Below, piece by piece: positions 8,595-17,252 of a DNA stretch of 64,000 bases (positions are counted from its first letter, which is position 1; each line of letters begins with the position of its first letter). The notes beneath the pieces are model-generated. The model ran no database searches. It was not told the origin of the DNA and saw only the letters and a program-made list of their open reading frames with translations. This stretch comes from Ktedonobacteraceae bacterium. GTDB lineage: Bacteria > Chloroflexota > Ktedonobacteria > Ktedonobacterales > Ktedonobacteraceae. The translations under genes and the position numbers were made by a program. Where the stretch lies: contig DASRBN010000007.1 in assembly GCA_035653615.1 (NCBI GenBank), positions 1 through 64,000 of the forward strand, read 5' to 3'.

Positions 8595-9017
8595 TTAAAT
8601 GTCGAAGATGATGTGAGCTGTGTAACCATCATCCGTTTGTTCTACGGCAGCCTCATGCCACGTCACAGCTTTAATGGCGCTGCTGAGGTCATGGCGCTGC
8701 GCATCATAGGGTTCGCCGGAGGCTCGTGCTTGCAAGTGAGTTTCTGTGAGGGCGTCGATTTGAAATTGGCGAAAGAGAAGGTATTCGGTATCGAACAGGA
8801 AGATCAGTTCGTTTAGCCAGGCAATCAGCAGTGAGATAGTATCGTGACCATCCACGACAATCTCGCGACTCACCCGCGCCTGCACCTGTTCGGGGACGAC
8901 CATCAAACTTTCCATGCCCTGTGCGGCATGGATGAACAGTTCCGGCAGGGTCGCGCCATAGGCATTCAGACCGATATCTGCCGTATGCTCGAATACCTCA
9001 TAAGGCGAACGCGCCAT
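8595..9017 (-). CDS. Archease (RtcB activator)
   Basis: A 140-residue archease. The family promotes multiple turnover of RtcB by assisting formation of the RtcB-GMP intermediate. The N-terminal YEVFEHTADIGLNAYG motif contains the conserved metal-binding Asp of the HTADIG signature, and the C-terminal AVTWHEAAVE and the terminal hydrophobic HIIFDI strand match the family end. Length is typical. It is the first gene of the archease-rtcB-MFS unit; 175 bases separate it from rtcB, and I see no gene or clear terminator in that gap. Confidence 0.95.
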   Translation of the reverse strand: MARSPYEVFEHTADIGLNAYGATLPELFIHAAQGMESLMVVPEQVQARVSREIVVDGHDTISLLIAWLNELIFLFDTEYLLFRQFQIDALTETHLQARASGEPYDAQRHDLSSAIKAVTWHEAAVEQTDDGYTAHIIFDI

Positions 9018-9124
9018 TACACGCGCTCACTCAGCACAGCTCCCACAAACCCGCGCGTACTTCTTCGATTGCTTTGCATAGCTGTACCCTTCCTTTCCTT
9101 ACGAGGCATCTTTACCTTGTTGAC

Positions 9125-9153
9125 AGGATACCAGAGAGTTTGTGATTTGTCAA
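9125..9153 (-). promoter_or_regulatory. Promoter for the archease-rtcB unit
   Basis: On the minus strand TTGACA (9153-9148) is followed by a 17-base spacer and TATCCT (9130-9125), close to the vegetative sigma-70 consensus and about 110 bases before the archease start. On the other strand a -10-like TATACT at 9188-9193 precedes the BNR-repeat gene, without a convincing -35. Confidence 0.6.
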
Positions 9154-9272
9154 TATGTTTTTTAACGCAATTATCCCAACTTTATGGTATACTCTTATCT
9201 CGGCAAGCATAAAAACACAGCGAAATATCTAATAACACACAAAAGTACACTACTGCCGAGGAGATTTTCTCT

Positions 9273-10757
9273 ATGTCTCAGCTTTTCAGGCATCCTCGTT
9301 TGACTAGCATCGCCCTCATTGTAACCCCCTCACTTCTCCTATTACTCGTCTTTGCTGCCGTCCATACGCTCCCTTTTCTTCATCAGCAGCAACTGACGTA
9401 TGCCTTGCCACCACCCTTGCCGAATGATCTGAGACCGCCATTTCAACTCAGCAGCGACCTGTATAGCAATAAAACCAGCCAGCACCAGACCGAGGTCGAG
9501 CCTGGCACCTTCTCTTATGGTTCAACCATCGTGACCGCTTTCCAGGTTGGACGCTTCAGTGATGGGGGTAGCTCCAATATTGGCTGGGCCACGTCCACCG
9601 ATGGCGGAAATACCTGGAAGAACGGTTTTTTACCCGGCACCACGCAATTTGCAGGTGGGCCTTTTACCCGTGTCAGCGATCCCTCGGTTGCCTATGATGC
9701 CGCTTACAAAACATGGATCATCTCTTCCCTCGCTGTAACAGGTAGTGGAGCTAGCCTGGCCAGCCCTGCCGTGATCGTCAATCTCTCAACCGATGGTGGA
9801 TTAAGCTGGAGCAAGCCCATTGATGTCGTGAATGGTGGCAGTACCTACTATGACAAGGATTGGATCACTTGCGATAGTACTGCTACCAGCAAGTTCTATG
9901 GTCATTGCTACATCGAGTGGGACGATGACAACAAAGGCGGATTGATCGAAATGAGTACCTCTACGAATGGTGGACGTAGTTGGGAAACGCCTATAACTAC
10001 AGATAATAAGGCGCATGGTTTGGGCGGCCAGCCCCTTGTGCAGCCGAATGGAACCGTGATTGTTCCCATCAGCGGTTACGATACTTCTCGCATACTCTCC
10101 TTCATCTCCACAGATGGCGGCGCGAGCTGGAGCAAGACTAGCGTCGTGGCTAAAATCACCGGCAGCGTCCTGCCGACAGCTGCTATGGATGGTTCAGGCA
10201 AAGTGTACCTGGTATGGGTGGATTGCCAGTTTGAGGCAAATTGCAAGCCGGGCGGCGCATCTGATGAAAGCGCGGATAGGTCTGAGAATGATAACTCAGA
10301 CACAAGTTTGAGCGGCAGCGAAGACGACCTCGTCATGTCAACTTCGACGGATGGCATCCACTGGTCGCCTGTCCAACTTATTCCCATCGATTCCCGCGGC
10401 AGCGGGATAGATCACCTGGTACCCGGACTTGGAGTCGATAAGAACACATCCGGCAATAACGCGCATCTCGCGCTCGCCTTCTATTATCATTCGACCACCT
10501 GTGATACTGGCAATTGCCAGTTCTATGCAGGTTTTGTCTCCTCAGACGACGGTGGCAATCATTGGACGAAGAAAATTCAGCTTGCCAGGCCAATGAATTT
10601 ATCCTGGCTACCGCAGGGCAGAAACAAGGTCGGAGATTATATCTCGACCTCATTTGTGGATGGCAACGCTTTCCCCGTTTTCTCGATAGCCTTCGCACCA
10701 TCGAATGGACATCTGAGCGAGGCGATGTATACGATAACGGGGGGATTAGAAGTGTAA
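9273..10757 (+). CDS. Secreted BNR/Asp-box repeat protein (sialidase-like fold)
   Basis: A 494-residue protein with an N-terminal hydrophobic segment (about residues 12-33) that serves as signal peptide or anchor. At least six Asp-boxes of the form S-T-D-G-G-x-x-W are visible: STDGGNTWKNG, STDGGLSWSKP, STNGGRSWETP, STDGGASWSKT, STDGIHWSP and SSDDGGNHWTKK. Asp-boxes mark the blades of the sialidase-type six-bladed propeller. The usual automatic name is exo-alpha-sialidase, but the catalytic Arg triad and FRIP motif are not evident, so enzymatic activity is not supported; a carbohydrate-binding or structural role is equally likely. GAGGAG stands about eleven bases before the ATG. It converges with the CBS gene. 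Confidence 0.75.
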   Translation: MSQLFRHPRLTSIALIVTPSLLLLLVFAAVHTLPFLHQQQLTYALPPPLPNDLRPPFQLSSDLYSNKTSQHQTEVEPGTFSYGSTIVTAFQVGRFSDGGSSNIGWATSTDGGNTWKNGFLPGTTQFAGGPFTRVSDPSVAYDAAYKTWIISSLAVTGSGASLASPAVIVNLSTDGGLSWSKPIDVVNGGSTYYDKDWITCDSTATSKFYGHCYIEWDDDNKGGLIEMSTSTNGGRSWETPITTDNKAHGLGGQPLVQPNGTVIVPISGYDTSRILSFISTDGGASWSKTSVVAKITGSVLPTAAMDGSGKVYLVWVDCQFEANCKPGGASDESADRSENDNSDTSLSGSEDDLVMSTSTDGIHWSPVQLIPIDSRGSGIDHLVPGLGVDKNTSGNNAHLALAFYYHSTTCDTGNCQFYAGFVSSDDGGNHWTKKIQLARPMNLSWLPQGRNKVGDYISTSFVDGNAFPVFSIAFAPSNGHLSEAMYTITGGLEV

Positions 10758-10772
10758 CGAGAACCCCACCAG

Positions 10773-10797
10773 AGGGCGACCACAAGAGTGCGCCCCT
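10773..10797. repeat. Dispersed GGGCGACC palindrome, degenerate copy, at a convergent gene end
   Basis: AGGGCGACCAC, a 4-base loop, then GTGCGCCCCT forms an imperfect hairpin between the BNR-repeat gene and cystathionine beta-synthase, overlapping the stop codon of the latter. The same motif in a perfect form occurs at 17187-17209, also just after a gene. The two copies share GGGCGACCAC-GAG-x-G-x-CGCCC, so they look like members of one intergenic repeat family that doubles as a terminator. Confidence 0.5.
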
Positions 10798-12202
10798 ACT
10801 GATTCCTCGACTGTGCCCAGAACTCCAACAAATCGCTCTTGGTAACGATACCCTCTAGCAATCCATTGTTCATCACGGCGACTGCCGATTGGCCTGCGCT
10901 AAAGAGCGTATAGGCCTCCTGAGCAAGCGCGTCACCGGGCAATTCTGGGAATGGAGGGCCTTGCAGGTCGCGCACGACCATCGCCGCCAATGGTTCGCCG
11001 CTGGCGAGGTGGCGCAGTAGCAGATTTTCGGTCAGGCTACCGACCATGCGCCCATTTTCTATTACCGGCGTCTGGCTGATCCCGTAGCGACGCAGCAGTT
11101 CAACGGCATCGGCAATCGAATCTGTGGGATGAACACTGACCACCAGTGGCATCGTTTGCGAATGGGTGCGGCGATATGTCAGCACATCGCGCAGCGTCGG
11201 CTCTTCAGTCTCAGCCGGCATCAGCATATTGTTTTCGCGCATCCACGTATCGTTGAACTGCTTACTCAAGTAGCCGCGCCCGGTATCGGGTAACAAGACG
11301 ACAACCACATCGTTTGATGTCAGGCGACGCGCATAGACGAGGGCGGCGGCCAATGCCGTACCTGCCGACCCACCCGTCAGGATGCCCTCTTCACGCGCCA
11401 GCCTGCGCGCCCAGTAGAACGAGGTGCGATCATCGATGCGAATAACCTCATCAACCAGCGTTGGATCGTAGTTCTTCGGGAAAAGCTCCATGCCGATGCC
11501 CTCGACCTTGTATGGCCCAGGGGTGTCACCGGAATATACCGAACCTGGGGGATCAGCACCAATGACCTTCACATTCGGATTCTGCTCTTTGAGATAGCGA
11601 GATGTGCCTGAGATAGTACCACCTGTGCCGATGCCCGCCACAAAGGCGCTGATACGTCCGGCGGTATCGTGCCAGATTTCGGGGCCTGTCGTGGCATAAT
11701 GGGTCGCGGGATTCGCCGGATTGGCGTATTGATCTGGACAACAGGCGCCCGGAATCTCGTCGGCCAACCGGTGCGCTACATTCTTGTAATGCTCTGGAGA
11801 ATCGTGCGTGACGCTGCTGGGGCAAATCACCACCTCGGCTCCGTAGGCACGCAACAGGCTGCGCTTCTCCTCGCTGACTTTATCGGTCATCACGAAAATA
11901 CAGTGATATCCTTTAATAGCCGCGGCGATGGCCAGTCCATGACCTGTGTTGCCGCTCGTCGGCTCAACGATTGTGCCGCCCGGGCGCAGTAATCCACGCT
12001 TTTCACAGTACTCGATCATAGCCGGTCCAATGCGATCTTTGACACTGCCACCCGGATTGAACATTTCCATTTTTGCCAGCACAATCGGCTCTACATCGCT
12101 GGCAACTCGATGCAGCCGCACCAGCGGCGTTTCGCCTATCAGATCAAGAACCGAATCATAATAATGCATCTCTCCCATCGGAGCATCTATTTGTTTGTCC
12201 AT
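10796..12202 (-). CDS. Cystathionine beta-synthase
   Basis: A 468-residue pyridoxal-phosphate enzyme: catalytic domain at about 13-330, then two CBS modules (about 345-465). Lys55 in NPGGSVKDRIG is the PLP Schiff-base lysine; SGNTGHGLA and GTGGTISGT bind the substrate and the PLP phosphate. It condenses serine or O-acetylserine with homocysteine or sulfide; the CBS pair, as in eukaryotic CBS, suggests regulation by adenosyl ligands such as SAM. No heme-binding N-terminal domain is present. The start at MDKQID is chosen because GAGAGGG lies nine bases upstream; an in-frame upstream extension of 29 codons lacks support. No other methionine-cycle gene is nearby. Confidence 0.9.
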   Translation of the reverse strand: MDKQIDAPMGEMHYYDSVLDLIGETPLVRLHRVASDVEPIVLAKMEMFNPGGSVKDRIGPAMIEYCEKRGLLRPGGTIVEPTSGNTGHGLAIAAAIKGYHCIFVMTDKVSEEKRSLLRAYGAEVVICPSSVTHDSPEHYKNVAHRLADEIPGACCPDQYANPANPATHYATTGPEIWHDTAGRISAFVAGIGTGGTISGTSRYLKEQNPNVKVIGADPPGSVYSGDTPGPYKVEGIGMELFPKNYDPTLVDEVIRIDDRTSFYWARRLAREEGILTGGSAGTALAAALVYARRLTSNDVVVVLLPDTGRGYLSKQFNDTWMRENNMLMPAETEEPTLRDVLTYRRTHSQTMPLVVSVHPTDSIADAVELLRRYGISQTPVIENGRMVGSLTENLLLRHLASGEPLAAMVVRDLQGPPFPELPGDALAQEAYTLFSAGQSAVAVMNNGLLEGIVTKSDLLEFWAQSRNQ

Positions 12203-12319
12203 TACGCAATACCCTCTCACAGCTTTTTCGCGGTGCTCGGCCACATTGCCGGCCCCCACTTCGACGGACATAGTATAACACATATGCATGATAGGAAAAG
12301 AGGGCAGCGACCGGTTGAG

Positions 12320-14575
12320 CTATTTCGTCCCAAGCTGAACGCGAATTTGATTGGCCGAAACTGGGAGATGATCAGTCCCAAAGGGCAATTGAATCTGAAC
12401 TGAGATTACTCCTGGCTGCGAAGATAGATATACCGTGGCCTGAGCAGGCGTCAACCCCTTGATCTCTTGACGCCAGGTATCGACTTGCTGGTTCGTGATG
12501 TTATAAATCCACAGGCCATGCACAGTTACACTCAAATACAGCATATCGTTCTGTGCCTGCTGCACGCCGATTGGTCCAACGAATGAAATCGAACCTTTTG
12601 ATAAGTGATAATCCTTGCCAGGGTCCTGCGCCGCCTGTTTACTCAACAATTGTTCCGCGATCTGATCAGCTATATTCACGTTATATACCAGAGCCGTCGC
12701 CGCAATACTGACCTGTACCGTTACCTGGTTTGCCTGCGCTCCGACCGGATTATCCGCTACTGCCTTTGTAGTAAAAGAGGGTTGCCCGGCTTCCTGATCC
12801 CCGGCAGCCAGCTGGCTCTGAAGCTGTTTCATCGCCTGTTGCCGGAGTTGCCCGCTTAAAGCATTCGTCACACCATCAATATCCGCCTGCGTCACTATGT
12901 GTACCTGCTGTGAGTCCGTCCCACCCTCAAAAGGCGCGGGATTGCTCACCGTTACCTGGCCGTTGCAGCAATTCGTATTGAGCGCGCCTGCCTGGATATT
13001 TCCGGCAGCACCCGCCTGGACGGCCTGACCAGGGGCCGTAGCCGTGCCATCCTGTCCATTATGGCGTCCCGGCACGTTTACCGACTGCGTCACCATGATT
13101 TGTACGCCTGAACTGGCCGTAAAAGTCGTTCCCTGGGTCACAAACACATCTGTATGGCTGCTATTATCGAACAAGATCGTGCCACTTCCGCGCGTCCCAG
13201 GAAGCGTTTTCTCACCCGTGGTCTGGACGGTACGACTATCCGTACTCGTGGCCTGTACGATATGGTCAGGAATCACGCGTGTCGCAGCGTCCGGCTGCTG
13301 CGTGTGAGGAGAAGCCGTCAAAATGAACGTATTTTGCAACGTCTTGCTTTGAAGCGTGACTAAAATGGTTGCATCTGGTGAGGCGCTCTGAATCGGTACC
13401 GCCGCCGGAATCAGGCTGAAACCAAATACCCGCGGTATGACCAGTACAAGTAAAAGCAGCGCAGGAACCAGCGTTGCGGCCGTTACCGTGAGCGCGAAAC
13501 GTCTCTTCCTCACCTTCATAGAAGCTCTGGCACGCTGACCGATTTGTTGCATTCCCCTTGAAATAGGTCGGACCAGGCGCCTGGGCTGGGGACGCTGCAC
13601 AGGAACGGGTGCAGGGGGTGGCATTTGTTGCGGCTCCGGTTCAACCAGCGGCACTGAGACATGGCGTTGAAGCGGGGGAGCAATATCTTCAAAAGGCTGG
13701 TCATCCTCATCAATGGTCGCAACAGGTTCTTTTAGGGATGCCAGGAAAGCCTCTCGCAACTCGGCCACACTGCTATAGCGCGCCTCCGGCCTCTTGGCCA
13801 TGGCGGTCTGCACTACCTCACCCAGTTCAAAAGGGATCGAAGCGTCAAGATCGCACGGTGAAGGTACAGGCGCGTACAGGTGCATTTTGATGACCTTCAC
13901 CTCATCCGGGTCGTTATAGGGCAGTTCTCCTACCAGCATCTGATACAGCAAGACACCCAGCGCATAGATATCGGTTGAAGTCGTAACGATGCCGCGTGTC
14001 TGCTCAGGAGCCATATAGTGGGGAGTGCCGGGCACTTGCTCGAGGGGAATTGGCCTGCCCTGTTGCTCCATTTCCGCTTGCTGCGATGTGCGCACCAGGC
14101 CGAAATCCGCCAGGTAGACATATGGAGGCCCACTGCGGCGCAAGTCTAGCAGGACGTTCGAAGATTTGATATCGCGGTGAATCAGTCCCTCGTCGTGCGC
14201 ATACTCTACAGCATCCAATAGTTGCAGGAAAATGGCCGCGACCTCATTCAAATCGGGCAGCGCGTGGCGCAGGTAGCTCGTGAGCGTTCCGCCCTCGATA
14301 AACGGCATGACAAGATACAGGAGGCCCCGTTCATCACCAAACTCGATCAGGGGCAGGATATGAGGATGATGCAGCTGCGCGATGGTCTGCGCCTCGCGCG
14401 CAAAGCGACGGCGCATCTCGCGATCAGATGCATAGTTGCCAAGAATGACCTTGATAGCAACGCGCCGTCCAAAGGCCGTGCGCTGCCTACCCTCGTAGAC
14501 AGCGCCCATCCCGCCTACTCGAATGCGCCGGACCACATCATAATTTCCGAGTTGCCTGCCTTCCAGAGCGAGCAT
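12320..14575 (-). CDS. Transmembrane Ser/Thr protein kinase with baseplate-J-like ectodomain
   Basis: 751 residues. The cytoplasmic kinase (about 10-285) has all catalytic elements: glycine loop RVGGMGAVYEG, VAIK with Lys42, HRDIKSSN at 133-140, DFG at 157-159 and MAPE. A Pro/Gln/Arg-rich linker leads to one membrane helix at about 360-385. The extracellular part (about 390-751) resembles the phage baseplate J-like domain as annotated in many Chloroflexota and Firmicutes membrane proteins, and contains an adjacent Cys pair at 536-537. The upstream gene encodes a non-kinase membrane protein with a paralogous ectodomain. The ATG at MLALEG is preferred over an upstream GTG that would overlap the previous gene. 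The ligand is unknown. Confidence 0.85.
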   Translation of the reverse strand: MLALEGRQLGNYDVVRRIRVGGMGAVYEGRQRTAFGRRVAIKVILGNYASDREMRRRFAREAQTIAQLHHPHILPLIEFGDERGLLYLVMPFIEGGTLTSYLRHALPDLNEVAAIFLQLLDAVEYAHDEGLIHRDIKSSNVLLDLRRSGPPYVYLADFGLVRTSQQAEMEQQGRPIPLEQVPGTPHYMAPEQTRGIVTTSTDIYALGVLLYQMLVGELPYNDPDEVKVIKMHLYAPVPSPCDLDASIPFELGEVVQTAMAKRPEARYSSVAELREAFLASLKEPVATIDEDDQPFEDIAPPLQRHVSVPLVEPEPQQMPPPAPVPVQRPQPRRLVRPISRGMQQIGQRARASMKVRKRRFALTVTAATLVPALLLLVLVIPRVFGFSLIPAAVPIQSASPDATILVTLQSKTLQNTFILTASPHTQQPDAATRVIPDHIVQATSTDSRTVQTTGEKTLPGTRGSGTILFDNSSHTDVFVTQGTTFTASSGVQIMVTQSVNVPGRHNGQDGTATAPGQAVQAGAAGNIQAGALNTNCCNGQVTVSNPAPFEGGTDSQQVHIVTQADIDGVTNALSGQLRQQAMKQLQSQLAAGDQEAGQPSFTTKAVADNPVGAQANQVTVQVSIAATALVYNVNIADQIAEQLLSKQAAQDPGKDYHLSKGSISFVGPIGVQQAQNDMLYLSVTVHGLWIYNITNQQVDTWRQEIKGLTPAQATVYLSSQPGVISVQIQLPFGTDHLPVSANQIRVQLGTK

Positions 14576-14594
14576 CGCCAGCCTGTATCCTTTC

Positions 14595-16988
14595 CTAGCT
14601 GCCACCCAACCCCGGCTCAGAGGTGGGTGTAGGAGTCGGCGTTGGCGGTGTCTGTGTTGCCGGTGTTGTGCCTGTCGGAATTGGCGGCGTGGTCGTCGGA
14701 GTACCCGCTGGCAATCCCGGCACCGTATTGATCACAATCGTGATATTGGCAGGATCAGTGGGCAGGCTATTGCCGCTCGAAAGCGTGATCTGCACATCGC
14801 TTATCCCTGGCTGCTGCAACAGTAACGTTTTAGCCTCAGCTTCACTCTTGCCCGCGATCAGCTTCGCCAGGTTCTGCTTCGTGGCATCGCTGAACTGGTA
14901 GACCCAGATGCCCTCCGCGCTCACATCCAGGGAGACGGTCCCCTGCTTATCGATGATGCTGGCCGATGTAATCTGCGTCACCACATTATCATTCAGCAGC
15001 ATATAATTGCTGCCCAGATTCTTCTGTGCCTCGGCCTTGAGCAACCCTGCCGCCAGCGTCTTCGCCCCCGCCTGATCGTACACCTCTCCACTACAGGTCG
15101 CCGTCACACTCACCGTCACGCTCGTTGCTCTATCCCCCGCCTTATGATTAGAGATGACATTGGTGGAACATTGCGCCGGATTGACCAGCTTCTCGTTGCT
15201 CTTAATCTGGGCCTGCAACGCCTTCTGCGCGCTTTTGGTTTGCGACGTTTTCAGGGGAGCAGCCGCCCCATCGATATCGCTTTGCTGTACGGCGGTGTAG
15301 GTGGAGGCATTCTGGCCACCACTAAATGCTCCTCTATTTTGCACAGTCACACCACTAATACAACATGTTCCATTGACATCAAAAGCATTAATATTACCAC
15401 TAACACCTGCCTGTACTGCCCGTGCAGATACAGTGACCGAACCTTCAGTTGGGGGATTGGCTGCTGGTATGACAGCCAACTGGGTGTTCTCCACTTGCAC
15501 ACCATCCGCCCCTCTCAAAACCGTACCTACAGCGACTGTCTGCGAATAAGTCAAAGCGTTAAAAAATGTCAAAGTTCCTGTGGCAAATGTAGCCGGAATT
15601 TGTCCCTTGCCGGTAGCCGGGACCGTATTTGATTGCGAAGGAGTGGTATACAAGAGCTGGCGGGCCTGCACCTGGTGTTTGGAAGCAACGGGCGTCCCCG
15701 TTACTGCCGTGAGAACAAAGGCATCCTTCACATCTTTACTAACTGGAGTAATCGCTACTTTCGCGGTCGGTGACGTACCGGGGATGACATTTGAAAGCCG
15801 CCCGATCCCGCCCGGAGCGGCAAAGGCTATGCCCGCCACCAGCAAGAGGGTGAGTAAAATAAGCAGCACAACCAGCAACGTCCGGCTTGTACGCCGGCGA
15901 GAAGCCCCTCCACCTCCGCCAGGACCTCCAGCATTTCCTCTTGTTGGCGGAGGTGTACCGCCAGTACCTGGGGCCTGAGTCGCCAGTGCCGCACCCGCGC
16001 CTGCTCCTGCCGCACCGGCAGCTATCGCAGCATTTTTCCCGGTATTGCGGCGCTTTTTGGGCGGAACGGCCGGTGGTGTATTTGACTGTGGAACTGGAAC
16101 CGGCGCTACCGCGGCGGGCAATTTTCCCGTCGTCTTTGCACGATTTTGCGGCGATGGAAATACAATTATTCCCGGCCCTCCACCACTCTGAGAATCGTTG
16201 AGAGGCTTCGTTTCCGCTTCATCTTGCGCAGGAGTACCGGCGGGCTGGGAGCTAGTATCGGGTGGCGACTGTCCAGGCGCAGGTGGAAGCAAATCTGCTT
16301 CATCGTCGGGATGAGGGGAAGCATTCGCTCCATTATGAGCAGCAAGGGCAGCAATTCCTGCACCGGCAGCCAGTCCCAATCCTGCTGCGCCTATAGCTGC
16401 CCCATTTACACCCTCCGGCTCATGCTGTTGCTGATCAGGCGAGTTTTCTTCCACCTGATTGACCGGGCTGGACGATGGAGTGACGCGTTCTTCTGGAACA
16501 GGCAGAGGAATGGGCGGGGGCGAGCCCGGTAAAGGTGCGGTCGGTCCACTTTCAACAGCTGCCCTGGAAATCACCCCCGTGCCGTTAGCCGGCTTGGGCC
16601 TGCGTCCAAATAAACCTCTGCGAATGGGCCCGGTAGATGGACTCTCATCACGTAATGATTGCACAAATGATTCTGGAGAAGAATACACGGGAAAACGGCG
16701 CTGTCGTGCGAACTCAGCAGGACCAGGGCCGGGAGGGGCCACAAACACGATCTGCGTCTTCAGGCCGCGGCGCATATTCTTCAGCCCCTCAAAATCCACC
16801 GGGCGTTGAAAGGCCTTGTTATGCTCGGGCAATATGACAGCTACCTGCTTACGGCCAAGCTTATCCTGGGTTAGAATGGCGGCCAGCACACTCTGTCTAT
16901 CATCATTGGGGGCCACGTATATAACGCCAATTTCGGAGCTACGCGGGTCGTTCGCCCCCAGAAGATCCGCTCCATCGCCTTGTCTCAT
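14595..16988 (-). CDS. Membrane protein with baseplate-J-like ectodomain, paralogue of the kinase sensor
   Basis: 797 residues. Residues 1-120 form a cytoplasmic alpha/beta domain (IGVIYVAPNDDRQSVLAAIL…) that I cannot assign. A long low-complexity Pro/Ala/Gly linker (about 130-365) precedes one membrane helix at 369-391. The exterior part (about 400-760) aligns by eye with the ectodomain of the downstream kinase: TGTLTFFN against SGTILFDN, VQAGVSGNINA against VQAGAAGNIQA, and a Cys pair at 542-543 against 536-537. It ends in a Thr/Pro tail of about 35 residues. AGAGGAAG seven bases before ATG supports the start. With 19 bases to the kinase start, the two genes are probably co-transcribed and may form a receptor pair. 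Confidence 0.75.
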   Translation of the reverse strand: MRQGDGADLLGANDPRSSEIGVIYVAPNDDRQSVLAAILTQDKLGRKQVAVILPEHNKAFQRPVDFEGLKNMRRGLKTQIVFVAPPGPGPAEFARQRRFPVYSSPESFVQSLRDESPSTGPIRRGLFGRRPKPANGTGVISRAAVESGPTAPLPGSPPPIPLPVPEERVTPSSSPVNQVEENSPDQQQHEPEGVNGAAIGAAGLGLAAGAGIAALAAHNGANASPHPDDEADLLPPAPGQSPPDTSSQPAGTPAQDEAETKPLNDSQSGGGPGIIVFPSPQNRAKTTGKLPAAVAPVPVPQSNTPPAVPPKKRRNTGKNAAIAAGAAGAGAGAALATQAPGTGGTPPPTRGNAGGPGGGGGASRRRTSRTLLVVLLILLTLLLVAGIAFAAPGGIGRLSNVIPGTSPTAKVAITPVSKDVKDAFVLTAVTGTPVASKHQVQARQLLYTTPSQSNTVPATGKGQIPATFATGTLTFFNALTYSQTVAVGTVLRGADGVQVENTQLAVIPAANPPTEGSVTVSARAVQAGVSGNINAFDVNGTCCISGVTVQNRGAFSGGQNASTYTAVQQSDIDGAAAPLKTSQTKSAQKALQAQIKSNEKLVNPAQCSTNVISNHKAGDRATSVTVSVTATCSGEVYDQAGAKTLAAGLLKAEAQKNLGSNYMLLNDNVVTQITSASIIDKQGTVSLDVSAEGIWVYQFSDATKQNLAKLIAGKSEAEAKTLLLQQPGISDVQITLSSGNSLPTDPANITIVINTVPGLPAGTPTTTPPIPTGTTPATQTPPTPTPTPTSEPGLGGS

Positions 16989-17186
16989 CGCTATACTTCC
17001 TCTTTAATCCCTAAATTTGGCGTATTTTCGCTACTTAAGACATTTTACACTATCTGAACGAAATGGCAAGGGGGCGTTTAAGGCCAGTCAATGCAAATAA
17101 ACGGATTTTGCAGCAATTTCGGTGTTTGCGGCGGTTAGCTGCCACTTGATCCTGGTTCAGGTGAAGATGAAAAGGTAGTCATAGTA

Positions 17187-17209
17187 AGGGCGACCACGAG
17201 GGTCGCCCT
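17187..17209. repeat. Dispersed GGGCGACC palindrome, perfect copy, after pckA
   Basis: Arms AGGGCGACC (17187-17195) and GGTCGCCCT (17201-17209) pair perfectly around a 5-base loop. It lies 43 bases past the pckA stop on the minus strand, where it can act as a terminator hairpin although no U-tract follows. Same family as the degenerate copy at 10773-10797. Confidence 0.55.
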
Positions 17210-17252
17210 CAAAATCTCTCTCCTGACTCTCTTCAACTACTCCCTCATAGAC

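Noticed and set aside
9273-10757. Exo-alpha-sialidase activity for the BNR-repeat protein
   Set aside because: Asp-boxes show only the fold; the catalytic Arg triad and FRIP motif could not be found, so I do not claim sialidase activity.
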